DNA of 64,000 bases, taken from positions 992,001-1,056,000 of the forward strand of contig ADAC02000001.1 in NCBI GenBank assembly GCA_000163555.2, written 5' to 3'. Origin of the DNA: an alpha proteobacterium HIMB114. GTDB lineage: Bacteria > Pseudomonadota > Alphaproteobacteria > Pelagibacterales > Pelagibacteraceae. Every line of letters starts with the position of its first letter. Position 1 is the stretch's first letter. The notes beneath the pieces are model-generated. The model saw only the letters and a list, made by a program, of their open reading frames with translations, ran no database searches and was not told the DNA's origin. Positions 44,846-55,795 of the stretch are shown here, piece by piece. A program made the position numbers and the translations under genes.

Positions 44846-47401
44846 ATGCACCTAGAAAAGTTTAACCCTTCAGTAGTCGATAAAAAATGGCAAGAATATT
44901 GGGATAAAAATAAAGTATTTCAAGCTTCGAAGTCAAAAGATAAACCTAAATACTACTGCCTTGAAATGTTTCCTTATCCATCAGGTAAAATTCATATGGG
45001 TCACGTCAGAAATTATACTTTAGGAGATGTCATCGCTAATTACAAAAGATTAAGAGGTTTTAATGTTTTACATCCTATGGGCTGGGACTCTTTTGGAATG
45101 CCAGCAGAAAATGCAGCTATGCAAAAAAAACTCCACCCTAAAGACTGGACGTTAAACAATATAGAAACCATGAAGAGTCAATTAAAATTACTTGGGTTTT
45201 CAATTGACTGGGATAGAGAGATATCAACGTGTAATGATGATTATTACAAGCATCAACAAAAATTTTTTCTTGATCTATTAAAAAAAGGATTAGTTTATAA
45301 AAAAGAAAGTCTAGTTAACTGGGACCCAGTAGACAATACAGTTTTAGCTAATGAACAAGTTATAGATGGTAAAGGCTGGAGATCTGGTGCTCAAGTTATT
45401 CAAAAAAAACTTTCACAATGGTTTTTTAAAATTACAGCTTTTGCAGATGATCTAGATGCATCATTAAATACTCTTAATGAATGGCCCGAAAAAGTAAAAA
45501 TTATGCAAAAAAACTGGATCGGTAAATCAGTTGGATGTGAGCTAAATTTTGAAATTAAAGATGATAATAAAAAAATTACTGTATTTACAACTAGACCAGA
45601 CACTATTTTCGGAGCATCTTTCATAGCTCTTGCTGTTGATCACCCTCTATCAAAAAAATATGAAAATGATGAAAAATATTTGGACTTCAAAGAGGCTTGT
45701 TACAAAACAGGGAATACAGACGAAGCAATAGCTAAAACAGAAAAGCTTGGGTTTAAAACTGATTTCGAAGTTTTGCACCCATTTATTAAGGATAAAACTT
45801 TACCAGTCTTCTTTTCAAATTTTGTTCTTATGGAATATGGAACAGGTGCAATTTTTGGCTGTCCTGCTCATGATCAAAGAGATTTAGATTTTGCTAACAA
45901 ATACAAATTAGAAGTAACGCCCGTCATACTTCCAAAAGATCAAAAAGCTTCTGATTTTAAAATTGAAAATGAAGCATACACCGGTGATGGAAAAATTATT
46001 AATTCAGATTTTTTAAATAACTTTAGTGTTAAGGAAGGAAAAGCTAAAGTCATCAAGGAAATTGAAAAGAATAAATTTGGAACGGCAAAAACAACATTTA
46101 GATTAAGAGATTGGGGAATTTCAAGACAAAGATATTGGGGTTGTCCTATTCCTGTAATGTATGATGAAAAAGGTGAGGCTATACCAGTCCCAGAAAATGA
46201 GCTTCCGGTAAAACTTCCTGAAGATATTAATTTTGATAAACCAGGTAACCCATTAGACCAACATCCAAACTGGAAAAAGGTTAAGTGTTCTAAAACTGGA
46301 AAAGAATTAATAAGAGAAACCGATACACTAGATACTTTCGTAGATTCATCATGGTACTTTTTAAGATTTTGTTCAAGTAATAATTCAAAAGAAGGATTTT
46401 CAATCGATGATGCAAAATACTGGATGCCAGTTGATCAATACATTGGTGGAGTAGAGCACGCTATTTTACATTTGCTTTATTCAAGATTTTTTACAAGGGC
46501 AATTACAAAAGATACCAACCTTGAAATAAAAGAACCATTCAAAGGTCTATTCACACAAGGTATGGTTTGCCACAAAACTTTCAAAAATGAGAAAGGCGAA
46601 TGGGTTTTTCCTGAAGATGTGATTGAAGAAAATGGTAAATACTTTGATAAAAATAGCAAAGAGACAATTAAAGTTGGACCTTCAGAATCCATGTCTAAAT
46701 CAAAGAAAAATGTAGTTGATCCTCAAACAGTAATTAATCTTTATGGTGCAGATGCAGTAAGGTGGTTTGTTTTATCTGATAGTCCGCCAGAAAGAGATAT
46801 TCAATGGAGTGATGAAGGAATTTCTGGATCTTATAAGTTTATTCAAAAAATTTGGACAATTTCTGAAATGATACAAAATATTGAGGAAAAAAATAAATTA
46901 AATGACGAAGAAATTAGCCAAAGTGAAAAGTTAATAAATAAACTCGTTAAAGAAATTACGTACAATATTGAAAACTTTCATTTTAATGTGGCAGTCGCCA
47001 AATTTTATGAGTTTTTAAACTTTCTATCTAAAAAATTGCATGAAAATAAATCAGAAAAAATTTTATTTAAAAAAATGTTCAAAGAGTTTTTAGTTTTAAT
47101 ATATCCTTTTACACCTCACATAGCGTCTGAATGTTGGGAGAAAAACTATGGTAATAAAGAAATTCACATATCAGCATGGCCAGCATATGATGAAAAATTA
47201 ATCAAAGAAGACAAAATCAACATTGTTATTCAGATTAATGGAAAAAAAAGAGCATTACTTGATGCAGAACCTGACCAAAGTGAAGAGAAGATATTTAATG
47301 AGTGTTTAGAGGTTGAAAACGTTAAAAACTTTGTATCAGGAAAAAATATCATAAAAAAGATATACGTTAAGAATAAATTAGTTAATATTGTCATTAAATG
47401 A
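44846..47401 (+). CDS. leuS: Leucyl-tRNA synthetase
   Basis: LeuS charges tRNA-Leu and edits mischarged products. The class I HIGH motif is [16 protein letters not shown] near residue 42, the editing domain spans about 220-410 ([18 protein letters not shown]), and the KMSKS motif is [13 protein letters not shown] near 612. The 851-residue length is normal. It overlaps lptE by 4 bases; leuS-lptE-holA is a conserved proteobacterial gene order. Confidence 0.98.
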   Translation: MHLEKFNPSVVDKKWQEYWDKNKVFQASKSKDKPKYYCLEMFPYPSGKIHMGHVRNYTLGDVIANYKRLRGFNVLHPMGWDSFGMPAENAAMQKKLHPKDWTLNNIETMKSQLKLLGFSIDWDREISTCNDDYYKHQQKFFLDLLKKGLVYKKESLVNWDPVDNTVLANEQVIDGKGWRSGAQVIQKKLSQWFFKITAFADDLDASLNTLNEWPEKVKIMQKNWIGKSVGCELNFEIKDDNKKITVFTTRPDTIFGASFIALAVDHPLSKKYENDEKYLDFKEACYKTGNTDEAIAKTEKLGFKTDFEVLHPFIKDKTLPVFFSNFVLMEYGTGAIFGCPAHDQRDLDFANKYKLEVTPVILPKDQKASDFKIENEAYTGDGKIINSDFLNNFSVKEGKAKVIKEIEKNKFGTAKTTFRLRDWGISRQRYWGCPIPVMYDEKGEAIPVPENELPVKLPEDINFDKPGNPLDQHPNWKKVKCSKTGKELIRETDTLDTFVDSSWYFLRFCSSNNSKEGFSIDDAKYWMPVDQYIGGVEHAILHLLYSRFFTRAITKDTNLEIKEPFKGLFTQGMVCHKTFKNEKGEWVFPEDVIEENGKYFDKNSKETIKVGPSESMSKSKKNVVDPQTVINLYGADAVRWFVLSDSPPERDIQWSDEGISGSYKFIQKIWTISEMIQNIEEKNKLNDEEISQSEKLINKLVKEITYNIENFHFNVAVAKFYEFLNFLSKKLHENKSEKILFKKMFKEFLVLIYPFTPHIASECWEKNYGNKEIHISAWPAYDEKLIKEDKINIVIQINGKKRALLDAEPDQSEEKIFNECLEVENVKNFVSGKNIIKKIYVKNKLVNIVIK

Positions 47402-47880
47402 AAATATTTAAACAATTTTATCTTTTTATTACTTTGCTTTTTTTTGCATCGTGTGGCTTCTCACCAATGTTAAAAAATGTTGATCTTAGCGATATTAAAA
47501 TAAATAAGATTGATTACTCGGGCCCAAGTGGGCTAACATATTATCTAAAAAGTAACCTTAATATGCCAATCAGTAAAGCATTGAAAGATGCTTATTCTTT
47601 AAAAATAAATATTGGAGAAAGTACTGCTTCTGTAACCAAAAATACTGCAGGAATAACAACGGAGGAAGAGATTACAGTCACAATTAATTTTCAAATTTTT
47701 GATAGCAAAAGAAAACAAATTGGCGAGGAAAATCTAAGTGATGGAAGAGTAGTAAGTGTAACAAACAATGTATCTACAGATGACGAGGTTAAAAGAATTG
47801 AAAAAGAAAATATTATTACAAATTTAATTCAACAACTTACTTTTGCCGTTAGGGCAAAAATCATATCTAGCCAACAATGA
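47398..47880 (+). CDS. lptE: LPS-assembly lipoprotein LptE
   Basis: A 160-residue outer-membrane lipoprotein. The lipobox is [11 protein letters not shown] with Cys at residue 19; the rest shows the LptE pattern ([32 protein letters not shown]). LptE plugs LptD for lipopolysaccharide export. The call rests mainly on lipobox, size and position between leuS and holA, since LptE sequences diverge strongly. It overlaps both neighbours by 4 bases. Confidence 0.9.
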   Translation: MKIFKQFYLFITLLFFASCGFSPMLKNVDLSDIKINKIDYSGPSGLTYYLKSNLNMPISKALKDAYSLKINIGESTASVTKNTAGITTEEEITVTINFQIFDSKRKQIGEENLSDGRVVSVTNNVSTDDEVKRIEKENIITNLIQQLTFAVRAKIISSQQ

Positions 47881-48881
47881 TAATTAAAAGTTTTTCAATT
47901 AATTATGAAAAACTTTTTTCAGATTACAAAATAAACTTAATTTATGGTGAAAATTTTCATTTAAAAACCGAAATCCTAAGTAAATTAACTCAAATTTTTA
48001 AAGAAAATGAATTCAAAACAAAATTTATTAAAGAAGATGAATTATTAAAAGATATTGAAATATTAGATAATTATTTAAATCAAGATAGCTTGTTTGGTGA
48101 AAAAGAAATTTTAATTATTCAAGAAGCGTCGGATAAACTATTAGATTACATAAATTTTTCAGAAATAGATAAAAAATTAATTCTAGTTACTGATAACCTT
48201 ACAAAAAAAAGTAGCTTAAGAAATAAAGCTGAAAAAGAAAAAATAATATCTTGTATTGCATGCTACGAAGATGATGAAAAAACACTACAATCTTTGCTTA
48301 GAAATGGATTAACAAAACTTGATATAAAGGTTCCCTATGAAGCTATAGATCAATTATTTAATATTAATAAGCTCAATCGAAATGACATCAATAGTGGATT
48401 AGAAAAATTAGAACTTATTACAAAAGATAAAAAATTAGACAGTGAATCATTTTCTTCACTATTTAACACTACATCATCATTTGATGCTTTTGAAATATCT
48501 AACGCTTTATTGTCAGGGGACAAAAAAGCATTAAATAAAATACTCTCAAGTTTTTATCATTTTTCTATTAACTTCAATGAAGTGCTTGGCCCGCTAAAAT
48601 ACAAAATAAACAAACTAATTGATATTTATGAATATAATGAAAATGAAACTAAAATTACGGTATTAGTTGACACTTATAAACCACCAATTTTCTGGAAAGA
48701 AAAAAACATTATCCAAACACAATTGTCTAAATGGAATAAAAACGAATTAGATACATTACTAGACAAAATTAATGAAATTGAAATACTATGTAAGCTTAAC
48801 TACGAAATCGCAGAAACAATTTTTAACAAGTTCCTTTTAGATATTGTGACGAAAAGGGTATTAACTAATACTTACTTTTAA
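47877..48881 (+). CDS. holA: DNA polymerase III delta subunit
   Basis: HolA is the clamp-loader delta subunit that opens the beta ring. The 334-residue sequence has the family pattern: NLIYGENFHLKTEIL near residue 18, the LFGEKEILIIQ loop near 72, then helical domains II and III (SSFDAFEISNALLSGDKKALNKIL near 200). It lies downstream of lptE with a 4-base overlap as is common. Its 3' end overlaps the convergent parB by 17 bases. Confidence 0.92.
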   Translation: MIIKSFSINYEKLFSDYKINLIYGENFHLKTEILSKLTQIFKENEFKTKFIKEDELLKDIEILDNYLNQDSLFGEKEILIIQEASDKLLDYINFSEIDKKLILVTDNLTKKSSLRNKAEKEKIISCIACYEDDEKTLQSLLRNGLTKLDIKVPYEAIDQLFNINKLNRNDINSGLEKLELITKDKKLDSESFSSLFNTTSSFDAFEISNALLSGDKKALNKILSSFYHFSINFNEVLGPLKYKINKLIDIYEYNENETKITVLVDTYKPPIFWKEKNIIQTQLSKWNKNELDTLLDKINEIEILCKLNYEIAETIFNKFLLDIVTKRVLTNTYF

Positions 48882-49731
48882 CATTAGCAACAAGCTGATT
48901 TAGTTGATCTAGACCTTTATATTCAAAAGTAATCTTACCTTTATTATTTTTCTTATTATCAATAATAACTTTCATGCCTGTTTTTTGTTCTAATGAATTC
49001 TCTAAATCTTTAATATTAGGATCAATGTTTCTAATTTTAATTTTTTTAGAAAAGGTTGCTTTTTTTTTGCTGAGTAATTCAGCTTGTCTTACAGATAAAT
49101 TTTTATTAATAATTTCCTTTGCTAGCTCAACATTATTATTTACATCAATTAAAGATCTAGCATGTCCTGGTGTAAGCAGACCGTTTGTAATCATGTCTTG
49201 AATTTCATTAGGAAGTCTTTTTAACCTTAGCGTATTAGCGATATACACCCTGCTCTTCCCTATCATCTCAGCGATTTTGTCTTGAGTATAACTAAACTTA
49301 TCAATCAAAGTTTGATACCCTTCTGCTTCTTCTAACGCATTTAGGCCCTCCCTTTGAACGTTCTCTAAAACCGCGAATTCAGCGGCTAATTCATCGTCTG
49401 CATCAAGTAAAACTGTTGGAACATCATGAACTTTTGCCAGCTGGGCAGCTCGCCATCTTCTCTCTCCAGCTATAATTTCAAACTTACCATCTTTAGATTT
49501 TCTGACAGCTATAGGCTGAATAATTCCTCGTGTTTTGATGGATGTTGCAAGTTCATCAAGTTGTTTTTTGTCAAAATTTTTTCTTGGTTGATATTGATTA
49601 GGAACTAAAAGATGAATTGGTGTTTTATCTGTTTTAACATTTGAAAGTTCAACAACATTCTTTTTCTCATCATTATTACTATCACCTAATAACGCAGATA
49701 AACCTTTACCTAATCCTTTTGTTTTAATCAT
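48865..49731 (-). CDS. parB: Chromosome partitioning protein ParB
   Basis: ParB is the CTP-dependent parS-binding clamp for chromosome segregation. The 288-residue protein starts GLGKGLSALLGD, has the CTPase/nuclease-like motifs PNQYQPRKNFD, GIIQPIAVRK and IIAGERRWRAAQLA near residues 70-100, then the helix-turn-helix (YTQDKIAEMIGKSRVYIANTLRL near 150) and the C-terminal dimerisation domain. It overlaps parA by 4 bases; a perfect parS site lies about 1.4 kb away in rsmG. Confidence 0.97.
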   Translation of the reverse strand: MIKTKGLGKGLSALLGDSNNDEKKNVVELSNVKTDKTPIHLLVPNQYQPRKNFDKKQLDELATSIKTRGIIQPIAVRKSKDGKFEIIAGERRWRAAQLAKVHDVPTVLLDADDELAAEFAVLENVQREGLNALEEAEGYQTLIDKFSYTQDKIAEMIGKSRVYIANTLRLKRLPNEIQDMITNGLLTPGHARSLIDVNNNVELAKEIINKNLSVRQAELLSKKKATFSKKIKIRNIDPNIKDLENSLEQKTGMKVIIDNKKNNKGKITFEYKGLDQLNQLVANVKSKY

Positions 49732-50507
49732 GCAGCATAGCTTCCATTTAGAATTTCGTTAGATAGTTCTTGATAGGCAATCGACCCAGAACTATTTTTA
49801 TCATAAACAATTACTGGCATTCCATGAGATGGTGCCTCTGAAATTCTAACATTTCTTGGTATGACTGTTTTATAAACTTTTGAGCCAAAATATTTTCTTG
49901 CTTCCTGTTCAACTTGACTAGAGAGTTTATTTCTTCTGTCATACATAGTTAAAATTACACCTTGTATTGATAAATTTTTATTTAAATTTTCTTTTACTCT
50001 TTCAATTGTTTTGATCAGTTGTGAAACACCCTCCAATGCAAAAAATTCTGTCTGCAACGGTATAATTACTGTATCTGAGGCAACTAAAGCCATAATAGTA
50101 AGCAAACTTAAAGAAGGTGGACAATCAATAAGTATATGATTATATTGATTTTTTTCCTTTATTTGGTCTAAAACATCTCTTAAAAAGAAGGCTCTTTTAC
50201 TCTCATCAGCAACCTCCGTTTCAAAACCTGAAAGGTCTTCGTTTGCACATATAATATCTAAATTTTCCGTTTTAGTTTTTGAGATAAATGAATTTGGATC
50301 ATCATTTCTACTAACTAAAAATTCATAAATTGTTTTTTCTCTTTTACCTCTGTCAATTCCTAAGCCCGTGGATGCATTTCCTTGAGGATCTAAATCTATG
50401 ACTAAAATTTTTTGTCCGCTTGATGCTAACGCATGCCCAAGGTTAATTGTCGATGTAGTTTTTCCAACACCGCCCTTTTGATTTATTATGGAAATTATTT
50501 TTGTCAT
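49728..50507 (-). CDS. parA: Chromosome partitioning ATPase ParA
   Basis: ParA is the ATPase that moves ParB-parS complexes over the nucleoid. The deviant Walker A NQKGGVGKTTSTINL is near residue 8, Walker A' is LVIDLDPQGNASTGL near 36 and Walker B is HILIDCPPSLSLLT near 123. Length is 259 residues. It starts directly after rsmG ends (no gap), in the order mnmG-rsmG-parA-parB that usually lies near the replication origin. Confidence 0.98.
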   Translation of the reverse strand: MTKIISIINQKGGVGKTTSTINLGHALASSGQKILVIDLDPQGNASTGLGIDRGKREKTIYEFLVSRNDDPNSFISKTKTENLDIICANEDLSGFETEVADESKRAFFLRDVLDQIKEKNQYNHILIDCPPSLSLLTIMALVASDTVIIPLQTEFFALEGVSQLIKTIERVKENLNKNLSIQGVILTMYDRRNKLSSQVEQEARKYFGSKVYKTVIPRNVRISEAPSHGMPVIVYDKNSSGSIAYQELSNEILNGSYAA

Positions 50508-51125
50508 TTATTTTTTAGATACACCTTTTATTACAAAAACTTTCGAACCCGAATTTGTGATACTTTCATGGTACTCACAATTTATTTCAAAATATTTTTT
50601 TGCTTCAATAAATTCGTCCATGAACTTTTCACCCTTCATTAAAATAATTTTTTTAAATTTTATTTGTGATTGATTAATTATATTAAAAAATTCTTTCATT
50701 GGCTTAAAAGCTCTGCTTACAAGCGTAGTAAAATTTTTTATTTCCATCTGCTTTACGTCACAGTTATGTATTTTAATATCAAGATCAAGAAAACTATTTG
50801 CTTTTTTCAAAAAATTCGACTTTTTTGGGCTTTTTTCAACAAGATGTGTTGAAAAGTTTAAATTGTGGTCTTTCTTGATTATATCCAAAATAATACCTGG
50901 CAGGCCAGCACCAGAACCTATATCTAGAACACTCTTATCGGTTTTATCGAAATATTTGATGATTTGTGCACAGTCTGCGTAGTGTCTCTCTATAGCCTCT
51001 TTTTCAGTGCTTTTTGATATCAATGATAATTTTTGATTATTTTCTAGCAAAAATTCGTGATATTTTGATATTTTTCCTAATGTTTCACGTGAAACACTCT
51101 TATCAAAATAATTTGATCGAATCAT
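50508..51125 (-). CDS. rsmG: 16S rRNA (guanine-527-N7)-methyltransferase
   Basis: RsmG (GidB) methylates G527 of 16S rRNA. The SAM-binding SVLDIGSGAGLPGIIL is near residue 65 and VSRAFKPMKEFFNII near 136; 205 residues in length. The N-terminal SVSRETLGKISKYHEFL is encoded by DNA that contains a perfect 16-bp parS palindrome, a feature also seen in other bacteria. It begins immediately after the mnmG stop codon. Confidence 0.97.
   Translation of the reverse strand: MIRSNYFDKSVSRETLGKISKYHEFLLENNQKLSLISKSTEKEAIERHYADCAQIIKYFDKTDKSVLDIGSGAGLPGIILDIIKKDHNLNFSTHLVEKSPKKSNFLKKANSFLDLDIKIHNCDVKQMEIKNFTTLVSRAFKPMKEFFNIINQSQIKFKKIILMKGEKFMDEFIEAKKYFEINCEYHESITNSGSKVFVIKGVSKK
51081..51096. promoter_or_regulatory. 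parS: parS centromere-like site
   Basis: TGTTTCACGTGAAACA is an exact match to the consensus 16-bp palindromic parS element recognised by chromosomal ParB. It lies inside the 5' part of rsmG, within the mnmG-rsmG-parA-parB cluster that encodes its binding protein. It is the only perfect copy noticed in the window. Confidence 0.96.
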
Positions 51126-52985
51126 TTAAGCAGTATGCTTAAAATTATACCTTTTAGAATACGTTAAAAGAAGATTTATAGCTGCTGGAGTAATGCCCTC
51201 AATTCTTGAGGCCTGACCGAAAGTTTTTGGCCTAATAAGCTCTAATTTCTGCCTGATCTCATTAGATAGTCCGCTTATTGCTGAATAATCAATATTTTCA
51301 GGAATTTTCATGTTTTCATCCTTTTTAAATATCTCAATATCATCCACTTGCTTAGCGTAATAGCCAGAGTAATGATTATCTATCTCAATTTGCTCAATAA
51401 CATCTCGATCGTAATCACCAAGACCAAAAATTGGTTTTAATTTATCAAAAGTTACACCTTTGTACCTTAAAAGCTCTAAACCATTCCTTTTAACACCGTC
51501 CTTTGAGATTTTAATACCATATTTAACTGCCTCATTAGGGGTAAAGGACCTGGAAGACAATTGAACTTTAAGTTTATTAATATTTTCCAATTTTTTTTCA
51601 AAATTTAGCAATCTTGACTCACTTAATATTTCTAAATCTTTCGCTATAGAAGATAATCTTAAATCTGCATTATCAGCACGTAAAGTTAATCTATATTCAG
51701 CGCGTGAGGTAAACATACGATAAGGTTCAGCAACACCCTTTGTTACAAGATCATCAATCATGACACCTATGTATGCTTGTGACCTATCTAATATAAATGG
51801 TTTTTTATTTTTACTTTGAAGAGCAGCATTAATACCTGCGATCAAACCTTGAGCTGCAGCTTCTTCATAACCAGTGGTTCCATTTATCTGACCAGCTAAA
51901 AACAAAGATTTAATTTTTTTTAATTCTAAAGTGGCATTAAGCTCTCTAGGATCAACATAATCATACTCAATAGCATAACCTGGTCTAATCATCTTAACAT
52001 TAGATAAGCCATTGATTTTAAACAATATTTCCTCCTGTGCATCTGCTGGTAAGGACGTAGAAATACCATTTGGATAAATTGTATGGTCATCTAATCCTTC
52101 TGGTTCTAGGAAAATTTGATGTCTAGATTTATCTTTAAATTTTACAATTTTATCTTCAATAGAAGGACAATATCTCGGACCAACACTTTTTATGTTACCA
52201 CTATACATTGCTGAACGTTTTAAATTTTTTTCAATAATTTTATGAACTTCATCATTAGTATAAGTCATAAAACATGAGACCTGATCAACATTAATTTGTT
52301 TACTATCTACTGAAAAAAAATAAGGATCATCATCTGCTTTTTGCTCTTCTAAAATTTCAAAATTAATTGTACGACCATCTAACCTTGGTGGTGTTCCAGT
52401 TTTTAATCTTGATAAATTTAAATTAAATTTTTTTAACTGTTCACTTAATCCAGTTGTTGGATCTTCACCGTGTCTTCCCCCTGGTTTCATTTCATCACCA
52501 ATATGGATGACACCATTTAAAAAAGTTCCAGTAGTTAAAACAATTTTTTTTGCTCTTAACTCTTTTCCAGACTTTAAAATTAATCCAACAATTTCATTTT
52601 CATTAAAAATAAACTGAATTACAGGATCATAAAAAATGCTTAAATTACAGTGACTTATTAGGCATTCTTTCATGTATTTTTTGTATAATTTGCGGTCTGA
52701 CTGCGTTCTGGGTCCTCTAACAGCTGGTCCTCGACTACGATTTAATAATCTAAACTGAATACCTGATGCATCAGCAACTTTTGGCATAACACCATCGAAT
52801 GCATCTATCTCTCTAACAAGATGTCCTTTGCCCAATCCACCAATAGCTGGATTACATGACATTTCACCGATCGAATTTTCATTTGTTGTAACTAACGCAG
52901 TGTTAACTTTCATACGCGCAGATGCAGCAGCAGCTTCACAGCCTGCATGACCAGCACCAATTACAACAACGTCAAATTTTTCCAT
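51126..52985 (-). CDS. mnmG: tRNA 5-carboxymethylaminomethyluridine modification protein MnmG
   Basis: MnmG (GidA) works with MnmE to add cmnm5 to U34 of several tRNAs. The FAD-binding [20 protein letters not shown] is at residue 5, followed by [23 protein letters not shown] near 41, [23 protein letters not shown] near 152 and [17 protein letters not shown] near 370 (quoted in parts). The 619-residue length is standard. It is followed directly by rsmG and preceded by mnmE 45 bases upstream. Confidence 0.98.
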   Translation of the reverse strand: MEKFDVVVIGAGHAGCEAAAASARMKVNTALVTTNENSIGEMSCNPAIGGLGKGHLVREIDAFDGVMPKVADASGIQFRLLNRSRGPAVRGPRTQSDRKLYKKYMKECLISHCNLSIFYDPVIQFIFNENEIVGLILKSGKELRAKKIVLTTGTFLNGVIHIGDEMKPGGRHGEDPTTGLSEQLKKFNLNLSRLKTGTPPRLDGRTINFEILEEQKADDDPYFFSVDSKQINVDQVSCFMTYTNDEVHKIIEKNLKRSAMYSGNIKSVGPRYCPSIEDKIVKFKDKSRHQIFLEPEGLDDHTIYPNGISTSLPADAQEEILFKINGLSNVKMIRPGYAIEYDYVDPRELNATLELKKIKSLFLAGQINGTTGYEEAAAQGLIAGINAALQSKNKKPFILDRSQAYIGVMIDDLVTKGVAEPYRMFTSRAEYRLTLRADNADLRLSSIAKDLEILSESRLLNFEKKLENINKLKVQLSSRSFTPNEAVKYGIKISKDGVKRNGLELLRYKGVTFDKLKPIFGLGDYDRDVIEQIEIDNHYSGYYAKQVDDIEIFKKDENMKIPENIDYSAISGLSNEIRQKLELIRPKTFGQASRIEGITPAAINLLLTYSKRYNFKHTA

Positions 52986-53030
52986 TGCTGGAATCTATTA
53001 CTGCGAGATTTTTTTACAAGAGAGATTCGA

Positions 53031-54368
53031 CTATTTTCCTATGCAGAAATCTTGAAATATTTTACCTAATATTTCCTCTACGCCAATAAAACCTACAATA
53101 TGACCAAGGTTATTCGATGCTAATCTAAGCTCTTCTGCAGCTTTTTCTACTTCATCTGATTTGCTAATTTTAAGAAAATCATGAAGTCTATTTGAACATT
53201 TTTTTAATAGCGCTCTGTGTCTAACTCTTGAAATTAAAGTTGTTGATTGTGCAGTATCTATTTCAGATACAATTTTTTTTAATCTTAAATTTAATTTATT
53301 AATTCCAGTTTTATTTTTAATTGAAACTTCTATTAAATCTTGAAATTTATACCCTTTTAATACTTTGATGATTTTTTTTGCATTAAAACTTTTTTTATCT
53401 TTTTTATTAAGAATAATTAGCGTCTTATGTGTAATCAATTTTAGAATATTTTTTGGTATTTTCTTTTCGGTTCCATCTAGTATCAAAATGTCTAAATTGG
53501 CCTCATTACTGGCATTTAAAGCCAATTCTACACCTGTTTTTTCAATCTTGTTTTTAGCGTTCCTAATACCTGCTGTATCAGTCAAAATCACTGGATAATT
53601 ATTAATATGATATTTAACCTCGATAATATCTCTTGTGGTTCCTTTAATGCTTGAAACTATTGCGGCTTGTCTTTTAACTAATAAATTTAAAAAACTGGAT
53701 TTACCGGCATTTGGAGGTCCTATTATTGCTATTTTAAAACCATCTCTAATTATCTCTCCCATAGTTTCGTCTAACATTTCATCAATATCAGAAACTATAG
53801 ATTTAATTTTTTCTTCGTTATTTTTTAAAATCCCTTCTGGTAAATCTTCTTCTGAAAAATCTATTGATGCTTCCGTCTTACTTAGAACATCAAGAATAGT
53901 TTCTCTCCACTCTAAAAATTTAGGACTACTATTTTTAAGTCTAAGGGCTTGTATTCTTTGTGCTTCTGTTTCAGCTTGCAAAAGGTCAGCGATGGACTCT
54001 GCCTCATAAAGATTTATCCTGTTGTTTTGATAAGCAGTTTTAGTAAACTCTCCTGGCTCGGCTAATCTGCAATCTTTTCTATCACCTAAATCTTCTAACA
54101 ACTTATTAATAACTGCCTTGCTTCCATGTATGTGAATTTCAATTAAATGCTCACCGGTATAACTCTGACCTTCTGGATACCAAATTAAAATTCCTTCATC
54201 TATTAGTTCGCCTTCTTGATCATAAAAAGATTTTAGTAATGCTGATCTTGGATGATCAATAACTGTCCGTGTTATTTGATTTGCAATCTGTAAAGCGCTA
54301 TCTCCAGAAATACGAATGATAGCTATGCCTGATACACCAGGAGGAGTTGATAAAGCATAGAAATTCAT
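53031..54368 (-). CDS. mnmE: tRNA modification GTPase MnmE
   Basis: MnmE (TrmE) is the dimeric GTPase partner of MnmG. The N-terminal folate-binding domain begins YALSTPPGVSGIAIIRISG; the G domain near residues 215-370 shows GPPNAGKSSFLN, GTTRD, DTAGIR and NKKD; the C-terminus is the required FCIGK. The 445 residues match the family. Its start lies 18 bases from the ATG of the divergent alkyltransferase gene. Confidence 0.98.
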   Translation of the reverse strand: MNFYALSTPPGVSGIAIIRISGDSALQIANQITRTVIDHPRSALLKSFYDQEGELIDEGILIWYPEGQSYTGEHLIEIHIHGSKAVINKLLEDLGDRKDCRLAEPGEFTKTAYQNNRINLYEAESIADLLQAETEAQRIQALRLKNSSPKFLEWRETILDVLSKTEASIDFSEEDLPEGILKNNEEKIKSIVSDIDEMLDETMGEIIRDGFKIAIIGPPNAGKSSFLNLLVKRQAAIVSSIKGTTRDIIEVKYHINNYPVILTDTAGIRNAKNKIEKTGVELALNASNEANLDILILDGTEKKIPKNILKLITHKTLIILNKKDKKSFNAKKIIKVLKGYKFQDLIEVSIKNKTGINKLNLRLKKIVSEIDTAQSTTLISRVRHRALLKKCSNRLHDFLKISKSDEVEKAAEELRLASNNLGHIVGFIGVEEILGKIFQDFCIGK

Positions 54369-54386
54369 GATAAAAATATATCAAAT

Positions 54387-54653
54387 ATGAAATTAAAAGG
54401 AACACCGCTTCAAGTTAAAGTTTGGAAATACCTAATGAAAATTCCAAAAGGAAAAACTAAAACATATTTAGAAGTTGCTAAAGCAGTTGGAAAACCAAAA
54501 GCGGTAAGAGCGGTAGCAAACGCAATAGGAAAAAATCCATATCCTATAAAAATTCCATGTCATAGAGTAATTCGCTCAGATGGTGGGTTAGGGGGGTATT
54601 CAGGTCCAGGTGGAGTTAAAACGAAAAAAAAATTATTAGCTTCAGAGCGATAA
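54387..54653 (+). CDS. Miniature O6-alkylguanine DNA alkyltransferase (DNA-binding/active-site domain only)
   Basis: An 88-residue protein made only of the C-terminal alkyltransferase domain. It begins GTPLQVKVWKYLMKIPKGKTKTYLEVAKAVGKPKA and holds the reactive-Cys motif IPCHRVIRSDGGLGGYSG near residue 57. The Cys is present, unlike alkyltransferase-like proteins with PWHR. The usual N-terminal domain of Ogt/Ada is absent, and the C-terminus ends early (KKLLASER). Its stop overlaps the convergent UbiH-like gene by 12 bases. It may repair O6-methylguanine, or just recognise it and recruit excision repair. Confidence 0.88.
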   Translation: MKLKGTPLQVKVWKYLMKIPKGKTKTYLEVAKAVGKPKAVRAVANAIGKNPYPIKIPCHRVIRSDGGLGGYSGPGGVKTKKKLLASER

Positions 54654-55733
54654 GCCTTCATCAGCAAATTTTATTATTTCATTTTTTAAGTCTGGAAATT
54701 TATCTAATTGCCTAAACCCACTTTTTCTTAAATTTGATATTTGATTATTATTGAATTTGAAAATTCTTCTTATTAAATCAATTGAAGATGCAAAGATAAA
54801 ATTATTAATTTTTGTTTTTTTCTCATATTCCTCGAGTAATGAAAAGTCTCCAAAATCATAACCATATTTTTTCTTATTTTGATAAACATCATAAAGCTGC
54901 TTGATATCTCTCACCGTCATATTCCATCCTTGCCCAGCAATTGGATGAATACGATGACTTATATCTCCTATGTTAATCTTTCTGGGTTCAATTCCACATG
55001 TTAAAAAATTAAATTTTAAGGAAAAACTTTCAATTTTTGAATTCAATTTAACATTTTTATAAATCGAAAAATTAGAATTTAGATACTTCTCCAAAGATAA
55101 TTTAGAATTAACTATTTTTCTCATCTCAGAATATTTAGATAATGACCACACAAGTGAAGTGTTATTTTGATTTATGGGTAAAAAGGCCAGGGGACCATCA
55201 TTTAAAAAAAATTGTCTTGAGCAGTTATTTAAAAGTTTTTCATGTTTAATAATAAAAGTAAAAGCATCTTCTTTATAGTCCCAACTTAAATCTTTTTTCT
55301 TTGTATCATTATAAACAGTATTAATAGTGAGGGCGTATTTGTTAGGTGAAAAAACTTTTTTAATTTTTAGATTTTTAATTTCTCCAGAAAGCTCTTCATA
55401 AAGTTTGTCTTTTAAAACAATATAACTCAAAGGAATTTTTTTTGTTTTGTTATAAAAAATACTATCTGGATCTAAATAATCTTTATGGTTTTCATATAGC
55501 TTAATTGAATTGATTGAATTGCTAATTTTTTCCAAATTTTTTAATTTTAACTTTTTTAAAAAATTAAAACTATCATTTGAGATAGATATCGAGGCAACAG
55601 AAGGCTTTGGCTTAAAACCTCTTTTTCTAACTAGCTCCACAGGGTAACCTAGTCTGAATAAGGCAAGTGCAACAAGATTGCCTGTTAAACCGTCACCAAT
55701 AATACCAACTTTTTGAATAATTTTTTTATCCAT
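54642..55733 (-). CDS. UbiH/UbiF-family FAD-dependent monooxygenase
   Basis: A 363-residue flavoprotein hydroxylase of the UbiH/VisC family. The Rossmann motif GIIGDGLTGNLVALALFRLGYPVELV is at residue 9, and the second FAD motif IGDISHRIHPIAGQGWNMTVRDIKQL near residue 266 is diagnostic. It probably hydroxylates the benzoquinone ring in ubiquinone synthesis, matching ubiB at the start of the window. It is shorter and more diverged than E. coli UbiH, so the exact ring position is unknown. It is divergent from ftsK with 62 bases between them. Confidence 0.85.
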   Translation of the reverse strand: MDKKIIQKVGIIGDGLTGNLVALALFRLGYPVELVRKRGFKPKPSVASISISNDSFNFLKKLKLKNLEKISNSINSIKLYENHKDYLDPDSIFYNKTKKIPLSYIVLKDKLYEELSGEIKNLKIKKVFSPNKYALTINTVYNDTKKKDLSWDYKEDAFTFIIKHEKLLNNCSRQFFLNDGPLAFLPINQNNTSLVWSLSKYSEMRKIVNSKLSLEKYLNSNFSIYKNVKLNSKIESFSLKFNFLTCGIEPRKINIGDISHRIHPIAGQGWNMTVRDIKQLYDVYQNKKKYGYDFGDFSLLEEYEKKTKINNFIFASSIDLIRRIFKFNNNQISNLRKSGFRQLDKFPDLKNEIIKFADEGLSL

Positions 55734-55795
55734 TTTTTATCAATCTTATAAAAAATGTTAAAAAGTAACAAAGGTTGATTCGTTAAATTTTAAAT

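Noticed and set aside
52986-53030. Inverted GAATCT/AGATTC in the mnmE-mnmG gap
   Set aside because: Short arms separated by about 27 bases; not a convincing hairpin.
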